Under the pieces are notes generated by a model. It did no database searches and had not been told where the DNA came from. It saw only the letters and a program-made list of their open reading frames with translations. A DNA stretch of 45,318 nucleotides from Rhizophlyctis rosea. Taxonomy: Eukaryota > Chytridiomycota > Chytridiomycetes > Rhizophlyctidales > Rhizophlyctidaceae. The DNA lies in NCBI GenBank assembly GCA_027596075.1, contig JADGJC010000272.1, forward strand, positions 11,134 through 56,451. Reading direction: 5' to 3'. This document shows positions 1-13,213 of the stretch, piece by piece (the first letter of the stretch is position 1; each line of letters starts with the position of its first letter). Made by a program: the position numbers and the translations under genes.

Positions 1-1291
1 CATCCCCGATACCCCCATCCCCCTCCAACCGCATCATATTCATTCCCCTTCGCCTCTCCCTCCCACTGAAACTCCTCTGCCCCCCCTGACCCACCTCATC
101 CTCATCATCATCATCATCATCCTCACCCCCCCACCGCGCCCGATCCCCCATACTCGACACCTCACCTAAACTCGTACTCATCATCATCCCTACACCTGCG
201 GCTGTAGGGCTGCCGGGATCCCCTTCCCGTTCCGCAGATTCTGCGAGGACTCGCTCCCGCGCAACAACACCCTCAACTCGACTAGCACTTGCTGCTCGTC
301 GTCGTAATGCTAGGAATTGTACGGCTTCCTTCCTGACGCTGCCCGGATCACCGATCAAACCTCCTCCACCACCCCGTCCCGCACCTCCTCTATCACTAAC
401 CCCGTCCCCACCAACAAGTCCCAACGCCCTCCTCCGGTTCTCCTCCTCAACCATCCAGAGCTTTCGTTCCAGTGTAGTCAAGTTCATCTCCTCCGCCTCC
501 TTTTCCAACCGCACTTCCTCTTCCTTCCGCCTCAACAAAACAGATATCCGCTCAAGCGTCACAAGACCCTTGTACCCCTCCGGCGCAGTAATACGCGGCG
601 ACGTGATGGTAGCAAGGGACTCTTCCGTCGTTGTGCGCGTCGGAGATGTAGGCTGCGACGTTGCACGGGGCACGGCAAGGGAGGAGTTGGGTGATAGTGG
701 AGACCAGAGTTTGTCGTAGGCTTCGTCCGTGTCTTCCAGGACGCGGTCTTCGAAGGATGGGGCGTCGTCTGGGGACATTTCCAGGGAGGGTGTGATAGGC
801 ATTGTGCCGTCGTCTAGGGTTGAGGTGTTGCGGATGTGGCGCGGGATTGTGGGGTGGTGGAGGTTCGGGCGGGCCGGGAGGGGTATTTGGAGGGGTTTGC
901 CGGAGAAGGAGCGGCGTTTTTGGGGTGGTTGGTGGGATAGTGGGGATTTAGGGCGTTCGGCTGGTGGGGATAGAGGGGATGTGATATTTTGTGGTTGGGG
1001 TGATGGGGTTTTTGCGGATCGGTCGGGTCCGGGTTTGTCTGTGCTGTCGGGATCGGTCCGTCTTTCTGTCCAGCGACGGAGGAAACCGAGAGCATTGGAA
1101 CGCGGGTTGGAGTCTTCTGCTGAATTGGGTTGATCCGTGTCGGTTTTGTATGGTGACTCTGGTCTTCGCTCTATGATTGGTGAAGGATTTGGTGGGGAGG
1201 TATCTTGGTCGTTTCCGACTCTGCGTTCGGCGCCGCGAAGGCGAAGGAACCCAACCGCGGCAGAGCGTTGACGGGAGTCTACTTCTGTCAT
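1..1291 (-). CDS. Partial CDS: disordered Ser/Pro-rich protein with coiled coil, 3' end beyond window
   Basis: One reading frame stays open from an ATG at 1289-1291 on the minus strand to base 1, about 430 codons without a stop, so the gene runs off the left edge. I do not recognise the family. Residues about 9-25 and 64-79 carry a repeated motif of the form R-S-x-A-[VL]-G-F-L-R followed by E-R-R. The next 150 residues are Pro/Ser/Lys rich and probably disordered. Residues about 235-295 are rich in Glu/Lys/Arg with leucine spacing (RRKEEEVRLEKEAEEM) and look like a coiled coil. A Gly-rich stretch and an acidic run (DDDDDDEDE) follow at about 320-405. The first half uses C-ending codons and the second half G-ending codons, as in the other genes here. 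A late intron cannot be excluded, and apparent plus-strand ORFs in this interval are shadows. No function is assigned. Confidence 0.75.
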   Translation of the reverse strand, partial: MTEVDSRQRSAAVGFLRLRGAERRVGNDQDTSPPNPSPIIERRPESPYKTDTDQPNSAEDSNPRSNALGFLRRWTERRTDPDSTDKPGPDRSAKTPSPQPQNITSPLSPPAERPKSPLSHQPPQKRRSFSGKPLQIPLPARPNLHHPTIPRHIRNTSTLDDGTMPITPSLEMSPDDAPSFEDRVLEDTDEAYDKLWSPLSPNSSLAVPRATSQPTSPTRTTTEESLATITSPRITAPEGYKGLVTLERISVLLRRKEEEVRLEKEAEEMNLTTLERKLWMVEEENRRRALGLVGGDGVSDRGGAGRGGGGGLIGDPGSVRKEAVQFLALRRRAASASRVEGVVARERVLAESAEREGDPGSPTAAGVGMMMSTSLGEVSSMGDRARWGGEDDDDDDEDEVGQGGQRSFSGRERRRGMNMMRLEGDGGIGD

Positions 1292-2287
1292 TTTCTACTT
1301 GTGTCAGGTGTCAGGCAAGCGGGGACAGTAGTAAATCTGCGGTAGATCAACTGATTGTGTATATGTTCCCCTCCGGTTGTTTCGTCTGCAGCTATGTGAT
1401 TGTTACCACTGGGTCAAGTGAAAGCAAACAAAGCCCTACGCTATGAGCAATCAATAATTTGTAAACAAACATACCTATCACAGTTCCTCGGACCCTTTCC
1501 CGCCGACGTCAGCTATACTCAAACGAACTAACCTCCCCTTGCACCCCTTCCAATCGAGTGCGTAGCAACCGGCTGTTACTGAACAGGTTTATGGTGTTTT
1601 TATGAGCTCCTGTTGTCGGTTTGGGCCAACTGTCTGTCACCTCTGGCGACAACAGTACGTGGAGTTTCGGAATTCGTTTGCTCAGAACAACAGGTTGGCA
1701 AGCCGGTGTTGGTTGTTTGTTGCTCTGTTTGGTTGCGGGTATTGAGAGTGTTCAGACTATGTGAGGAGTGTCAGTCATTGTGGACGAATGTAGTCTGTGC
1801 CCCACCAAGCGAGCACGGTGGGCAAGACGTTGCGCGGAGCAGCAAACTTACCAAGGGTGGAGGGAATACACAAGTCTGACAGGCAGGTGTCAACCTGTGA
1901 CTAAGCTCCACAGAAGCAGGTACCGAGCGACCAAAGTGAGAATGGGTGTTGGTGTGTATGAGGGTTGTTTAGACGTGCGAAACACGGAGCCCGGGAGATA
2001 TCGCGACAGTGTCGGAGGGAGGCGATAGGGATTAGGGGATTGATATGGCTGATACGTAGTATGTACATACAGCGTGGTCACTGGCCAGCACGACACTCTC
2101 TGAGAATACTGCACTCTTATGATACTCCGAGGAAGTTAGCCAAAGAACCGTGGACAAAACAACAGCAAGCAGAGCGCAGAAGCTGACGAGCACATGGGTT
2201 TGCATGAGTGTGTGCACACTATATGGTGTTACAATCATCGCGACCGACCTTGTTAGTACCGAATCAGTTGTTACATCACACGGATAG

Positions 2288-2349
2288 GTGACACTATGTC
2301 ACACACATAGTAAATGCAGTCCTATGCAGTGTATTACAAGGTGATACAC
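2288..2349. repeat. Cluster of small overlapping inverted repeats
   Basis: Three short palindromes lie within 62 bases: GTGAC/GTCAC at 2288-2302, ACTATGT/ACATAGT at 2293-2311 (7-bp arms, 5-nt loop) and GTGTAT/ATACAC at 2329-2349. A direct repeat of ATGCAG lies between them. The first two overlap, so only one can fold at a time. No function is evident. Confidence 0.4.
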
Positions 2350-5300
2350 ATCTCACGGAGCTTTCCGAGCAAGGCCTGTGAATGGGTCACGCTGTCGAGA
2401 TGGGAGGACAAACACCCCAGACCACGATGACCCATGATGAACCTGACTGGAAAATGGTTGCTTTTAGCGGATTTGCGGGTTTGTCAGATGCGTAATATAA
2501 TGCGAAGGGAAAGGATTGCTGGCATTAGATCAGATGTGAATGAGGGATATGAAGGGAGTGCACCATCGGCGAGCAATCGATGGTGTCATCGGCCGAAGGG
2601 AAACCAACATGCCGGTGAGAGTCGTGAGCAACGTTGATGGAGTCCTGAGCCTCATGAAATCTCGAGCACCATTCTATCTAACGCGCAGTTTATGCGCTCG
2701 CATAGAACAGGGTTCATCAGAGGTCTCAGCTTCAAGTGCAGTAAGTGCTCCAGGTCTGCGCAGACAACTCAAACAGTCCAGGCTTCAGTGGCTTCTAATC
2801 AGGGGTGTTGAAAAGGCGAGGCCCGCTAGGCCCGCTAGTAGGCCCGGAACGTTGCCACCATATCAATCCACATGCGATCCACATGATTGTCAGACAAGTC
2901 ATTGCTGTGAACCTCTCCAGCAAGATTTGCAGAATAGTAGAAGAAGCAGAGGCGAATCAGACAGATTTGGACTTCTTGGTATTCTAGTAATTCTACACGT
3001 GAGCTTCTTATGCGTCACGTGTTTTGAAAGCAGATAGGTACTACAGCACTTTCCAAGGCCTTGCGCCACGGGTCTTGTTCACTTTAGGCAGCCAAATCGG
3101 AGTTGAGGTATCCTGCCCACAAAGTCCATCGTAAAATCTCTTCGTCCATTCAATTGCTCAGGTTTAGTATCCATCTTGCTTCTCGCTGCGTGTCCTGACG
3201 ATTTCTCTCCTGAACAAGTGAAAGACGCATCAGATCTTTCATCACAATACAGATGTTGGAATTTGGAAGATTGTGGAGTGTCTGGAGTGCCGTGGTGCAT
3301 CACTATTTTTGCTTCTGCTTTTGGTCTGTCAGTCCGCAACCAATGGTCTGTTGTTGCTGGACGTGTCTGATATGGTACTCTGATGTCTTTGTCGCAGCAT
3401 TTGTCCCTCAATGTGGACGGGACTTCCGCTCGGACCGTTCGGAATGCCTCATTCCCAAATGACGTTCGAAACCGAAGTTAAGTCACGCAAGCTATGCAAT
3501 ATATCTTCCAAAACGAACTTGCGCCGCTTTTTTGACCACACTGGTCCCGATGGTACTGTCCAAATGTGTACTTCACACATTATGCCCGAAATAGTTGGCC
3601 TTCCGTCTGGGGCTCTAGATCTCAAGGTGGCCAGGTATGGACATAGGTTGAGGGTTGAGGCAGTGACCCCACGCCGCAGACGAGACCCAATACCCAATGA
3701 GGGATGTTGAGCTCACAATGGAGCACACCCTCTTTGTGGCATCATCTCCATGTCGATTGCCTTTTTTCCTTCATGAATCATGATTGGTGATGTTTCGCCG
3801 TTCTTACTTTGCGAGGTGGAAGTGTGATGACTTCTGTAAAACACATAGGTTATGCACTTGAGCGCCAACCAATGAAGTTCGATGTCCTATGAGTGCTTCA
3901 TTCAATGAGTCCAAACTGGTCAAAGCACCGCTTTCTTTTTCTCAGCAGATGCTCTAGTTCGAAGACAGTATTACACATGCCGAGAGAGGAGGACGAATAG
4001 AGCAGCACGATGGCTTCGGAAAAGTAACTGCTGAGCTTTTGGCATCGAGATTTCAAAAGTGCCGAAGCTTCGAGTCTTCGGCCTTGTCGGCTATCCCATT
4101 TTTGTTTGATTGCGTGCCTTGGTATTGGATGTCGCGATCATCGTCCCGATTATAGGCGCCAGTCTTGACTTGCGCTACGAGAAACACCGGAACGATCGCC
4201 CTCCTGCCTTATCACCCTCGTACATGAGAACCTTCTGGTATCAAAAAGGCGGACCCAATACAGACCTTCAACTGTCACTACTATCGGGCGGGCCCAGCAT
4301 ATGCTAAGGGTGCGTTGCAGCAGATGCCAATGTCCCGTATGGCCCGTCCAGTACGTGCGTTTGTGATGTTGTTGCATGTTCAACAACTTCAGGCTTGCAC
4401 CTGGGGACCAATAGACGCGAAAAAAAAGAAAGCATAGCGTTAAGATCTCCAATTGGGCGGTGTGCGCCCATTTTCCGCAATGCACATCCCGCTCACCTTC
4501 GGCAATTTATACACAGTTATTTCACATTCGCAGTCGTGAGGTAAGGACGAAGGTAGATTTTTGTACTTTCTGTAATCCCCCGGCAGATAGTCAAATGGTC
4601 GTCAAAGTGCACATCTCAGGGCGTGCGCACTCAACGACAACAGGAGAATCCTGTGCCATGCAAGCATTCATTGCCGATCCCATAATCACATGTGCCCCCC
4701 CTTTTTTGGTTCAAACTTGTTCTTGATTCCTAATGTGAACCCATAATGTTCACCACCATCGTAATGTAAGACACCAGGAAACTTGCGGTCGTCCCCGACC
4801 AACTGCCCTTCGTTTCAGTCTACCCTTCACCACATTCCTCGCTTGATGCAACGATTTGGTTTTTGAATCTGGAGCATAAGGTCAAGGGAAGAACGCAACA
4901 TACAAAAACACGCTGAATAAAGCATACTCAGAAATCGGTCCTCAAAAGACTGCGAAGCGCCGGGTGTGAGGAAAGAAGCGTTGACATTCATGTTTGGCGC
5001 GGGTAGTGATACCTCGATTTCATGCCTACCAAGTCGACGATGAACGGTATTTGGCCACTTGTCTTGAAAGGAGCGTCGCAACGTGATAGTGACGGATCCT
5101 GGTCATCCGCCATCAGAAATAGGATCATCCAATATCCCAGATAAATCGAAAGGCAGCAGCTTGCAATGCTCTCTGCCAGATCCCGCTGTGATAATCACCT
5201 GTGCGACAATGTGTGAAATGCGGCTCTGAAGAATGAGGGGACGGTCGAGCGAAGAGTTTCACTTGTGAGCGATCAGGGTTGAGACTCTGTTGGGCAGCAC

Positions 5301-8300
5301 TCCTCTTTTCGTCTTTCCCTCTGGCCGAAGTCCTGCCTCCCAATGAAGCCCGCTAAGAAACACATGGACGAATATCAAACATTGCCTGCCTCGAACACCA
5401 CATCCTTGTCCATGCAACTAAGGATTTCATTGACTGCCGCTTTCACCATTTGTGGCTTACCACCATTTCACATGCGAACATCTTTCATTTCGTCACTGAC
5501 ATGGAGTCGACTCATCATTCGGTTCTGCAGAGCTTGTCAATTGCATCCTTGGCAGTTCGAGCATATCCTTTTCATGCATGTCTTTCTTCGCGCTCGGCAG
5601 TTGCCTCTCGTGGCGATTTGCCCATGATTGGGACATTCTGCATTCTCTGTGGAGTGACTGCCAACCCACAGGGCGATGGCTTACAGAGAGAGAAGGATTC
5701 TGAACAGCATTCTCCCCAAATGAAAACGGTTGGAAAAGATGTTCATACCTGAAACAACGGAGTTCTACTCTAGGCCCGGTCGGCTGCCACTTTGTTTTCG
5801 CTTTCCTGTCATAGTTCAGACGTTCCATAATTGTCGGAAATCGGGAAAGGTTATGCATGCCAGAGACAGCATGTGATGATATGGGAGATTTCATCAAGCC
5901 TCAGGATCGAGGATGTATGCATCATCGTCGACAAGACAGAACCGTATGAAATCCTTTCCGGGCACCAAAGTAACAAGATGTAAGACGGGTGAGGGAGAAA
6001 AACGAAAGCAGCTACAGGGAAGAAACACTCGAATGATCGTGTTGCGCGATGTATTTATTGGGATGCAGAATGCGATCGCCATCCACCCCTTCCTCTTTGG
6101 TTGGGTGAGTCGTCCGTACGCAGTGTTGAGCAGGTCCAGAGGATAGTCTTTCCGACCTATACACAATACGAGAGGATATAGGTCCTTAACTTGTTCAAAA
6201 GTCACATGAAATGTGATTTTGCGAAGAGGCTTTTTCCAGTTGGAGGCTGGGTAGGATTTGGGAAAAAAACATGATTGGAAAAAAGGATAAGGAGAACACA
6301 AGCGTACTCATTGGAGATGCCAATCATCCATGCCCGTCTGCAGATTCATCAAGATCAGGCGATCGCATGCGAGCACTGCAAGAAGATGATGGCATGATGT
6401 TGTTGATCATCCTCCACTAGTCTTCGTCCCGGAGATCCGATTGAACTTTTTTGTACCGTCTTACATCCTCGGGAAATGCTGCCAGCAAGGAAGATCGGCG
6501 GTCACTACCTTTGAAGGTCTGGCATTCGTACCAGAAACCTCTCTGAACTACGAGAACACTTGCAAGGGAAAAGAGGTGCGAAAAACATAATCTCCTTACG
6601 ATTGCCTGGGCACCGGAACGTGGAAGTGTCGGATGGTGCACGCGGTAGCAGCTCGTCAGCGGCGTAATGAGGGTTTGACGAAACTCCGGAAGGAAGTCAG
6701 CACCATTGGCAGGATAGGTGACCGTAAATATGTGGACGTATTCGCCAAACGAACCAACGATGAGTGATATAATGGGCTCTCTGCACCGGACATCTGAACA
6801 CCATTGTGTTCAAACAGGCCACTGACGGACGATCTCTTGACTGAGTATTGTGAGTGGGTGCCGTTACGAGTTGAAGGAGGAACACTATTGGAAGCGAACT
6901 AGTTACCAGAGTTGAAAGCTCCCGAATCACATTATGCTCGCTCAAACATCAGCATCATTCGTTCTCGACCCCATTGGAATGCTCACACGCCATAAAATGT
7001 TTCAAAAAGAGGAGGTTGTATGAAACATCCGCCATCGTCGTTAGTCAATGAGTGTAAATGAGCTGAAGGATTCTGAAGCCGTCAGTCTCTTGTGACGAAG
7101 ACTTACTCGACCTGAACATCATTAACAGTCATGTCCAGACCAATTTCCTCTGGCTCCCGTCCTTCCGGAATATCAAGCCTTTTCAGGAAACTACGTAAAT
7201 CATCTAACATATTAGCCTTTGCAGGGATGAATGATATGGTCCCTGCCAATGCATGACGTAAAGGACTTGAATCTTTGTTTAATCTGGGTTACTTGGGTTT
7301 GAGCTTCTTTCTCATCAGAAACATGCAAATGATCACAATCCTGATGGATGACGATCACTTGTACCGTAGACAAGATGATGAACGAAACCTGTCAAGTATA
7401 GCTCGGCTTTCGAAATATCGCATTTTTCCTACGCGGGCGGAATGCACCCTTTGTGATTCGCTTCGAGAGCATAAGTCTGAGCAATACCTTGCTATGATGC
7501 AACTGATGTATAATTTTGTTGAGCAGAAGGTGCTGTAAAATGGTGTGGTAAGCAATTCCTACCAGGACCCCAACACCTGTTGAACGATACTCGATCTCGT
7601 TTGCCTGCATGTTTTTTCGATCTGCAAAAGATGGGAGTCAAAGAAGAAGTCCACGAAAGACAAGAGGATATCATGCATCGAAGACTTCCGATGGAGCTCC
7701 ACACATGAAAATAGGTAATGCATCTCTCTCTGTATCTTGATTTGATGCCGGCAAATCAATGTCAGATACATTCTGAAGCACCAAAGTTGCGGGAAGGAAC
7801 TCCAGTAGGTAGCAAAAAAATTATGAGGATCTGTGAGGATCTTTCAGAGAATTGATCTTCTGAACAATAAGATCAATTCAGACTCACGTCATTTCATTCT
7901 AAATGGGTGGTGACCTTGATAAAGTCCGGCTACCAGAAGGTGTTGGATGATCGTTTCAACGACCTGGCGTTAGCAAGTGCAAAAATGTCCTAACTAGGCA
8001 TGACGTCCTCAACGGTCGTGACATGGGGTGAACCACCTCAACAAGACATCATCCCGGGCTATCAACTTGCCCATCATACCAGGTCTGCAATTTGGGAATT
8101 GAACACCTTCGCAAGAAAGGGTTCTCCGCCTGGTGCCAGGACTCGCTAATGATCTTCCTGCCATTGCGTTTCCTTCCCATATCCTTCCACCTGGGCAAAA
8201 AGAATGACCAATGTTGGAGTCTCATGAGTATATTTGAGCGTTGGCACGTGTGGCAGACTGCGCAGAGACCAGCAACTTCCATCCGCCCTTTGAAGGTCGT

Positions 8301-11300
8301 CAACCCACCCTAGCAATCAAAGTTCGATGTTGCCCTGAGCTTCACCGGGATTTAAACCCCCTCAAACAGTTTCGTCGATTGACCTCATCGCTCTTCAAAC
8401 TCTCGGAGTTAAGAGCCGCTAAAGTTCCAAACGTTTTCCATACCCCGAGACTGCCACTTCCACCTCGAAACGATGATGTTCTGAGGGTCAGGCCGACGAA
8501 GCCTGGTTTCCGGACACCGTCGCCTTATCCAGCTAGCTCTAAGCGGCCTCCGCTTATCACGTCGCCTCCATATCTCAAACATGGTGGACTACGAGAGCAG
8601 AAGAGCGAAAACGCCATTCCGGCTGAACCAGTCACATATTTCTGCATCAGAGCAGACGTGAGCGCTCGACTTCATAGTTGGAAGTGCGTGGACCATCCTT
8701 GCGTTAGGATCTTGATGGGTGCTTTTGGAACGGCTTCCACTTATGCCAGTTTTTGACATTCAGCATGTTCAAGACGTTCCGTCCCCTTTAACAAGAGTGG
8801 AAATCGACCATTGGACGATGTCATAACGTTTTGAGTGCGTACATCTGACGAGAATGGCCAGAAAAAAATGGGCAACCAGCCTGAATCTCAGCGAGTCGCG
8901 GCCAAAACATTTGAAGATACCGGTCTGATCGCTTATCGCCTGCGTCCATGTGTATCGAGGATTTTCTCAAGCAGATTGCGAATGACCGTGCGATTTAAAA
9001 GGGAGGGGGAAGAGACGGTTGTCAAGTTTCCGCCGCATTACCATTTTGGCAGGGGTGTGGTGTGGTCCATTTTTTGCGTATGATTCCACACTCTCATCAC
9101 TTCACTGGTCTTCATTATATGACTTTGACCAGTGCAGCCCACTACGAGAAGAATTCTTGAAGTTCTGGAATCCGAATCGATTCGTATCCCTACTCATGCC
9201 ATTCATCATCCCTCTGTTCTTGCCGTCCTCTTTTTTTAAGCCCCCATGTTTCGTGTATGCCGTTAATACTCCACAAAATGTGGTGGACTAGATCGCTAGA
9301 CAATTAGGACGGATTAATGGAAACACATAGCTCGATCGCAATGATGCTTTGGAACAAAAAGTCATCTCCTGCGGGCTTGCTTAGGGAAAGCTCAAACCAT
9401 CCTGGAAACCCAATTGCACTTCAAAAGCAGGTAGCGAAATGAACCCAAACACTTTGCGCAATGTCTATGATGTGTCCGACAGTTGCCTAGCGCCGTCCCA
9501 GAATTTTCAAGTTGATCCACTGAAGTCACTGGCAGGCATGGAGGCTCCATCGTGTCACTGCCACTTTTTATTGTTGCTTGGGCTCGAGTTACGGTTGTTG
9601 CAAATTCTACGGTTAAGGTACGAGTTTCTTTTCAGAATCCTAGGCGGAGACGTAACTGTAAAACGCAACAGGAAACTATAAGGCTATGTATGATCAGCGG
9701 CAATGACGATCTGTAAATGATCGTCAATGCGCAATATATCTCTATCCGAGTCGGAATTCTCCTTTAATCGCCAACATCCCCACTGGTCAAACGTTTAGTA
9801 GATCTGACAGGAACATGCATACAGCATAATACCCTTTCCCATTGTGTGTACAGAATGAACCAGCCGAAATGCGCGACAATCTTTCATTTCGAAGGCAATG
9901 TCTTTTCACAACCTCACGGCAATCCCAGAGCATTTGGTCCACGGTCCTACAGTATAAGGAGGTGTGGTATGATAAATGTCAAGCGTGCCAATTGGAAGAG
10001 CATGGTGAGCATAATTGCGCATCCCGACTCGAAGGTCCCAACAAAAATCGTACCTTCCAGTGATGCAGAAACGTTAGTAAGGTTGTGCTTAGGATTTGCC
10101 TTGGAGTCCTTGGAGAAAAGAGAGCAATTCGGACCAGATGAATCGCCGTAACCTCGTTGAGAAGCTTTGCATAATGGTGGCCACGGCATTTCAGCTTTGA
10201 TGTGCAGACCATCTGAGGTGTTCTTAAAAATCACTGTACCAACGTCGTCCACTTCGTCCTCGCACAGCTTCCCACAACAGGCACAACACGCTCAAGGTGG
10301 GCTGACAAGTAAGGAATAATTGTTTCGGGAGGCAGAGTTAAATGTCAATGGCGCCCACAGTGCTCCGTTCTCACCGGCCTTGCGATAATTTTATCCGCTC
10401 GTCCTTCTTATCCATCTCTAGGATCGAGAGATGGCAATTTAAAGACCTAGCTTGTGATGGACGGATGGAATGCAACCTTCGAGACACATCAAACCCGGAT
10501 ATGCGGGCCGCCTCCGTCTTCCAAATTGGACTGATTGAGATGATAATGCACTGTTCCTTCTGCTTATTTTTTGACACTGGATTGAAGCTGACGCGGTTGT
10601 GTCCGTCAATGGAAAAAGACCAAAAGGTACAATCATGTACGCTGAAATGGGCATCTGATTTTGAAGGTCTGACACTTGGCGGTACCCTCCCTCACCAAAT
10701 TTGCTCCAGCCCCTGATCCGCTCCAGCCCGCGACTCTTCGCTCCCTTCCACGGATTCAAACATGGCAGATCAGTCAAATTGAGCTCAAAAATTTTCAATT
10801 TCAATTATTCAATCGTGCCGTCGGACACAACAAAAAGAACATTTACAAATCTCGAAAAGATGCTTTCAAGACGCGCAAAAATAAATTCGCACATGGTGGA
10901 ATTGAAAAGCAGGGCGCTGGTGAACCTGTAAGTGTTCTGAAAAACTGTACGCTACGTAATCCAAGAACATCGAAATGCTTTTGCCTGGGCAGCCGGATGC
11001 ATGCATATCGCATACTTTTCGAAAACACTTCCAAAAGAAATCAAGCGACGCTGTTGGTATAAAATTGCTCTCATTCCGTACCGGCGAGAAGTACGAAACA
11101 TCTTCACGTCGCCCTTCGTACTTGTCGCATCCCATTTATTGATGCCGGCGAGAATGGTATGTGTGCCCTGCCTGGAACGAGCACATGTTTTAAGGTTGTG
11201 ACAGGTATCCCTTGTGATGAAAGTGTTTCGATGTTCATGAGCCGTTTATGGCGCCTTTGTCAGACTGTGGCAGGGTTACGGGATGAGCGTCAGAAGCTTT

Positions 11301-12481
11301 CTTCTGTGGTGGTTGTCTTCTTGGTACATGAACGAAAAAAACATTCCCCATTATTTCAGTTGCAGATAGTTTTGTGGATACAAGAATGTCGTTGCCCCTG
11401 AGAAGAAATATGAGAAGTTGATTTTCATCTACAAATTCCCCTATTATTTGCCATTGGCTGATGCACTACCTGCCGTGCTGCAAAAACCTCGTAATGCTCC
11501 TTGCCCCACGCGGTTGTATGCAATGAACGTGATTGCCATTGAAGAAAGTGATGCCTGATGGATGCATCCATAGATTCTCGCTCTATCCATCACATCGAAG
11601 AAGGGTTCTTCTGGCATGGCCGGCGCTTAGAGCGTCGGTGTTGTCAACTACCAGATGTTCATTGACTGAAGCAAAAACAATAAACGCGTTGGAAACAAAT
11701 AAATGCGTTGATACCGAGAGTAGCGCAGTGACCCGTCTAGCTAAAATTGCAAGAGCAACCACAGAAAGCAGTTTCAAATCAGTCGCGCGAGAATATTGTG
11801 GATGATTACATTCCAAACTCACTATTGGGAAACATCGCGATGAGCAGGGGACTAAGCAGAGCGACGACATCAATTACGTAACGTCATCATTGTCGCTTAC
11901 GGCAGCACGTATCACAAATTGGTTTTTCCATTTTTGGAGCATAGTGTGTGTCATGCGCCGCAGATTTCACATTTAAGCAAGCCACATCGACAGCTGGTCG
12001 CGCCCATGCTGGCTCTTGGTGACTCTGGCTACAAGGTTATGAAAATGCGGTGTGACACGTGTGTACCGCGGTGTTACATGTGTGCGACATGAGTGCAACG
12101 ACAAGCAATAAACCAGCCTCCCGCCGTGCCACTGCCACTCTCTGCGGTTTGTTCTGCTTGTGATGCAGACGGGCTCAAGAATGATCAGTTGGGGTGGTGC
12201 TGTTATAGCTGAGCCACGCTATTTGGGTCATCTGCGAACCACAAACGATCACGTATTGCAAAAGGGGTCTTTTGTGAAACAGACTTTCTCTTGTCGATTA
12301 TACACCCGTAGTTTCTCGTTGTGCGGGGCTTTCAACACGATATTCAATTCTTTGTCCCACATAGCAGCCACTACTTGTTTATATGAAGAACCATCATTAC
12401 ACCGCCTCCAGACCTGTGTTTGCACCATATTTTCCCCAAGGGAGCGAGCAAGACAAGCTGTTTTGCCTTTGACACGCAAAA

Positions 12482-12790
12482 TTGCGGCGCGGGGCAGAAT
12501 CGAACACAGGGCCGACCAGGTTGAGCCTACCCAATAGGGTGCTACGGCCCGCCAGCCTCCGGCGAGGTGAGGGGTTGGCGCTATTCATGGTTACGCCCAC
12601 ATACCGCGGCAACCAAATTTGGGCCGGTGGCACTGTGCATACTCTCTGCTTGCTATGGCCCGCCCTCATACCACGGCAAAGGGGTGGGCGCAACATTTTA
12701 CATAGTGCATGGTGGTGCTTATCCTGGCCACTATGGCACATCGTGTGGGCAACTAGCCCCCCGTACGACAAAGGTGCGACCACAATAACA
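12482..12790 (-). repeat. Possible tRNA-derived (SINE-like) or Pol III-promoter remnant
   Basis: On the minus strand near 12505 there is GTTCGATTC, a perfect match to the core of a tRNA B box. About 39 nt upstream on that strand (near 12547) is TAGCACCCTATTGGG, a weak A-box-like match. The T stem does not pair well and no full cloverleaf could be drawn, so this is not called as a tRNA gene. On the plus-strand right side, a motif of the form CGCCC[AT]CATACC[GA]CGGCAA occurs twice about 70 nt apart. A decayed SINE or tRNA relic is possible; chance is also possible. Confidence 0.2.
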
Positions 12791-13213
12791 GCAACAAATA
12801 TCCCCCTGTGAAAAGCAGCAAGTCAACAACCTTCTTTTTCCAAATCCCTGTGCTGCTCTTGTTCTTCCACTTCAACACTCTTTGCACCCTTGACCACTTG
12901 CAATCTCGCGGTGCATGCAGCTGTGTAAACGGAGCACATAGTAAACAGAACTGTGTACAGCAGTGGAGAAGGAGAAGTATCCAATTGTAGTACTAGTAGT
13001 AGGGAGTAAGCGTGGGACATCAAGGGTCGAGCCGGGTGAAGGATAGGGTAAGTTTTTTGAGCAAGGGTGTTCGAAATGTCGTTGGTGATTCCCAGTGCTA
13101 CACAATCACCTGTCAACGGAATCACTAACTTATCATCCTTCCCGGCGCGTCAACAGACATAGCACCCCTTCACACCAAACCCCTTCCACCTCCCAAATCA
13201 CATAACCGCAGCC

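Larger units (their letters stand above)
1292..13213. other. Gene-poor stretch of about 11.9 kb
   Basis: I see no gene here. Open frames are short (up to about 170 codons), overlap on both strands, lack recognisable domains and lack the C-to-G codon shift that marks the real exons of this window. No clear reverse transcriptase, integrase or transposase motif was seen. Part of the left end presumably holds the promoter of the leftward gene starting at 1291, and part of the right end that of the glycosyltransferase starting at 13214. Separate entries cover a hairpin cluster at about 2288-2349 and a tRNA-like patch at about 12482-12790. Confidence 0.6.

Noticed and set aside
317..1133. Plus-strand frames of 125 and 134 codons
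   Set aside because: They lie antisense to the continuous minus-strand frame 1291-1, which has the coiled-coil composition and codon shift of a real gene; the plus-strand translations are low-complexity shadows.
5894..6301. 135-codon minus-strand frame
   Set aside because: Some stretches look protein-like, but no family, no plausible exon partners and no codon signature.
8241..8756. 171-codon plus-strand frame, the second-longest in the 1.3-13.2 kb desert region's class
   Set aside because: No domain, no splice context, no C-to-G codon shift, and amino-acid composition typical of random sequence.
12482..12560. Minus-strand tRNA gene
   Set aside because: The B box is good but the T stem and acceptor stem do not pair and no convincing anticodon arm can be drawn.
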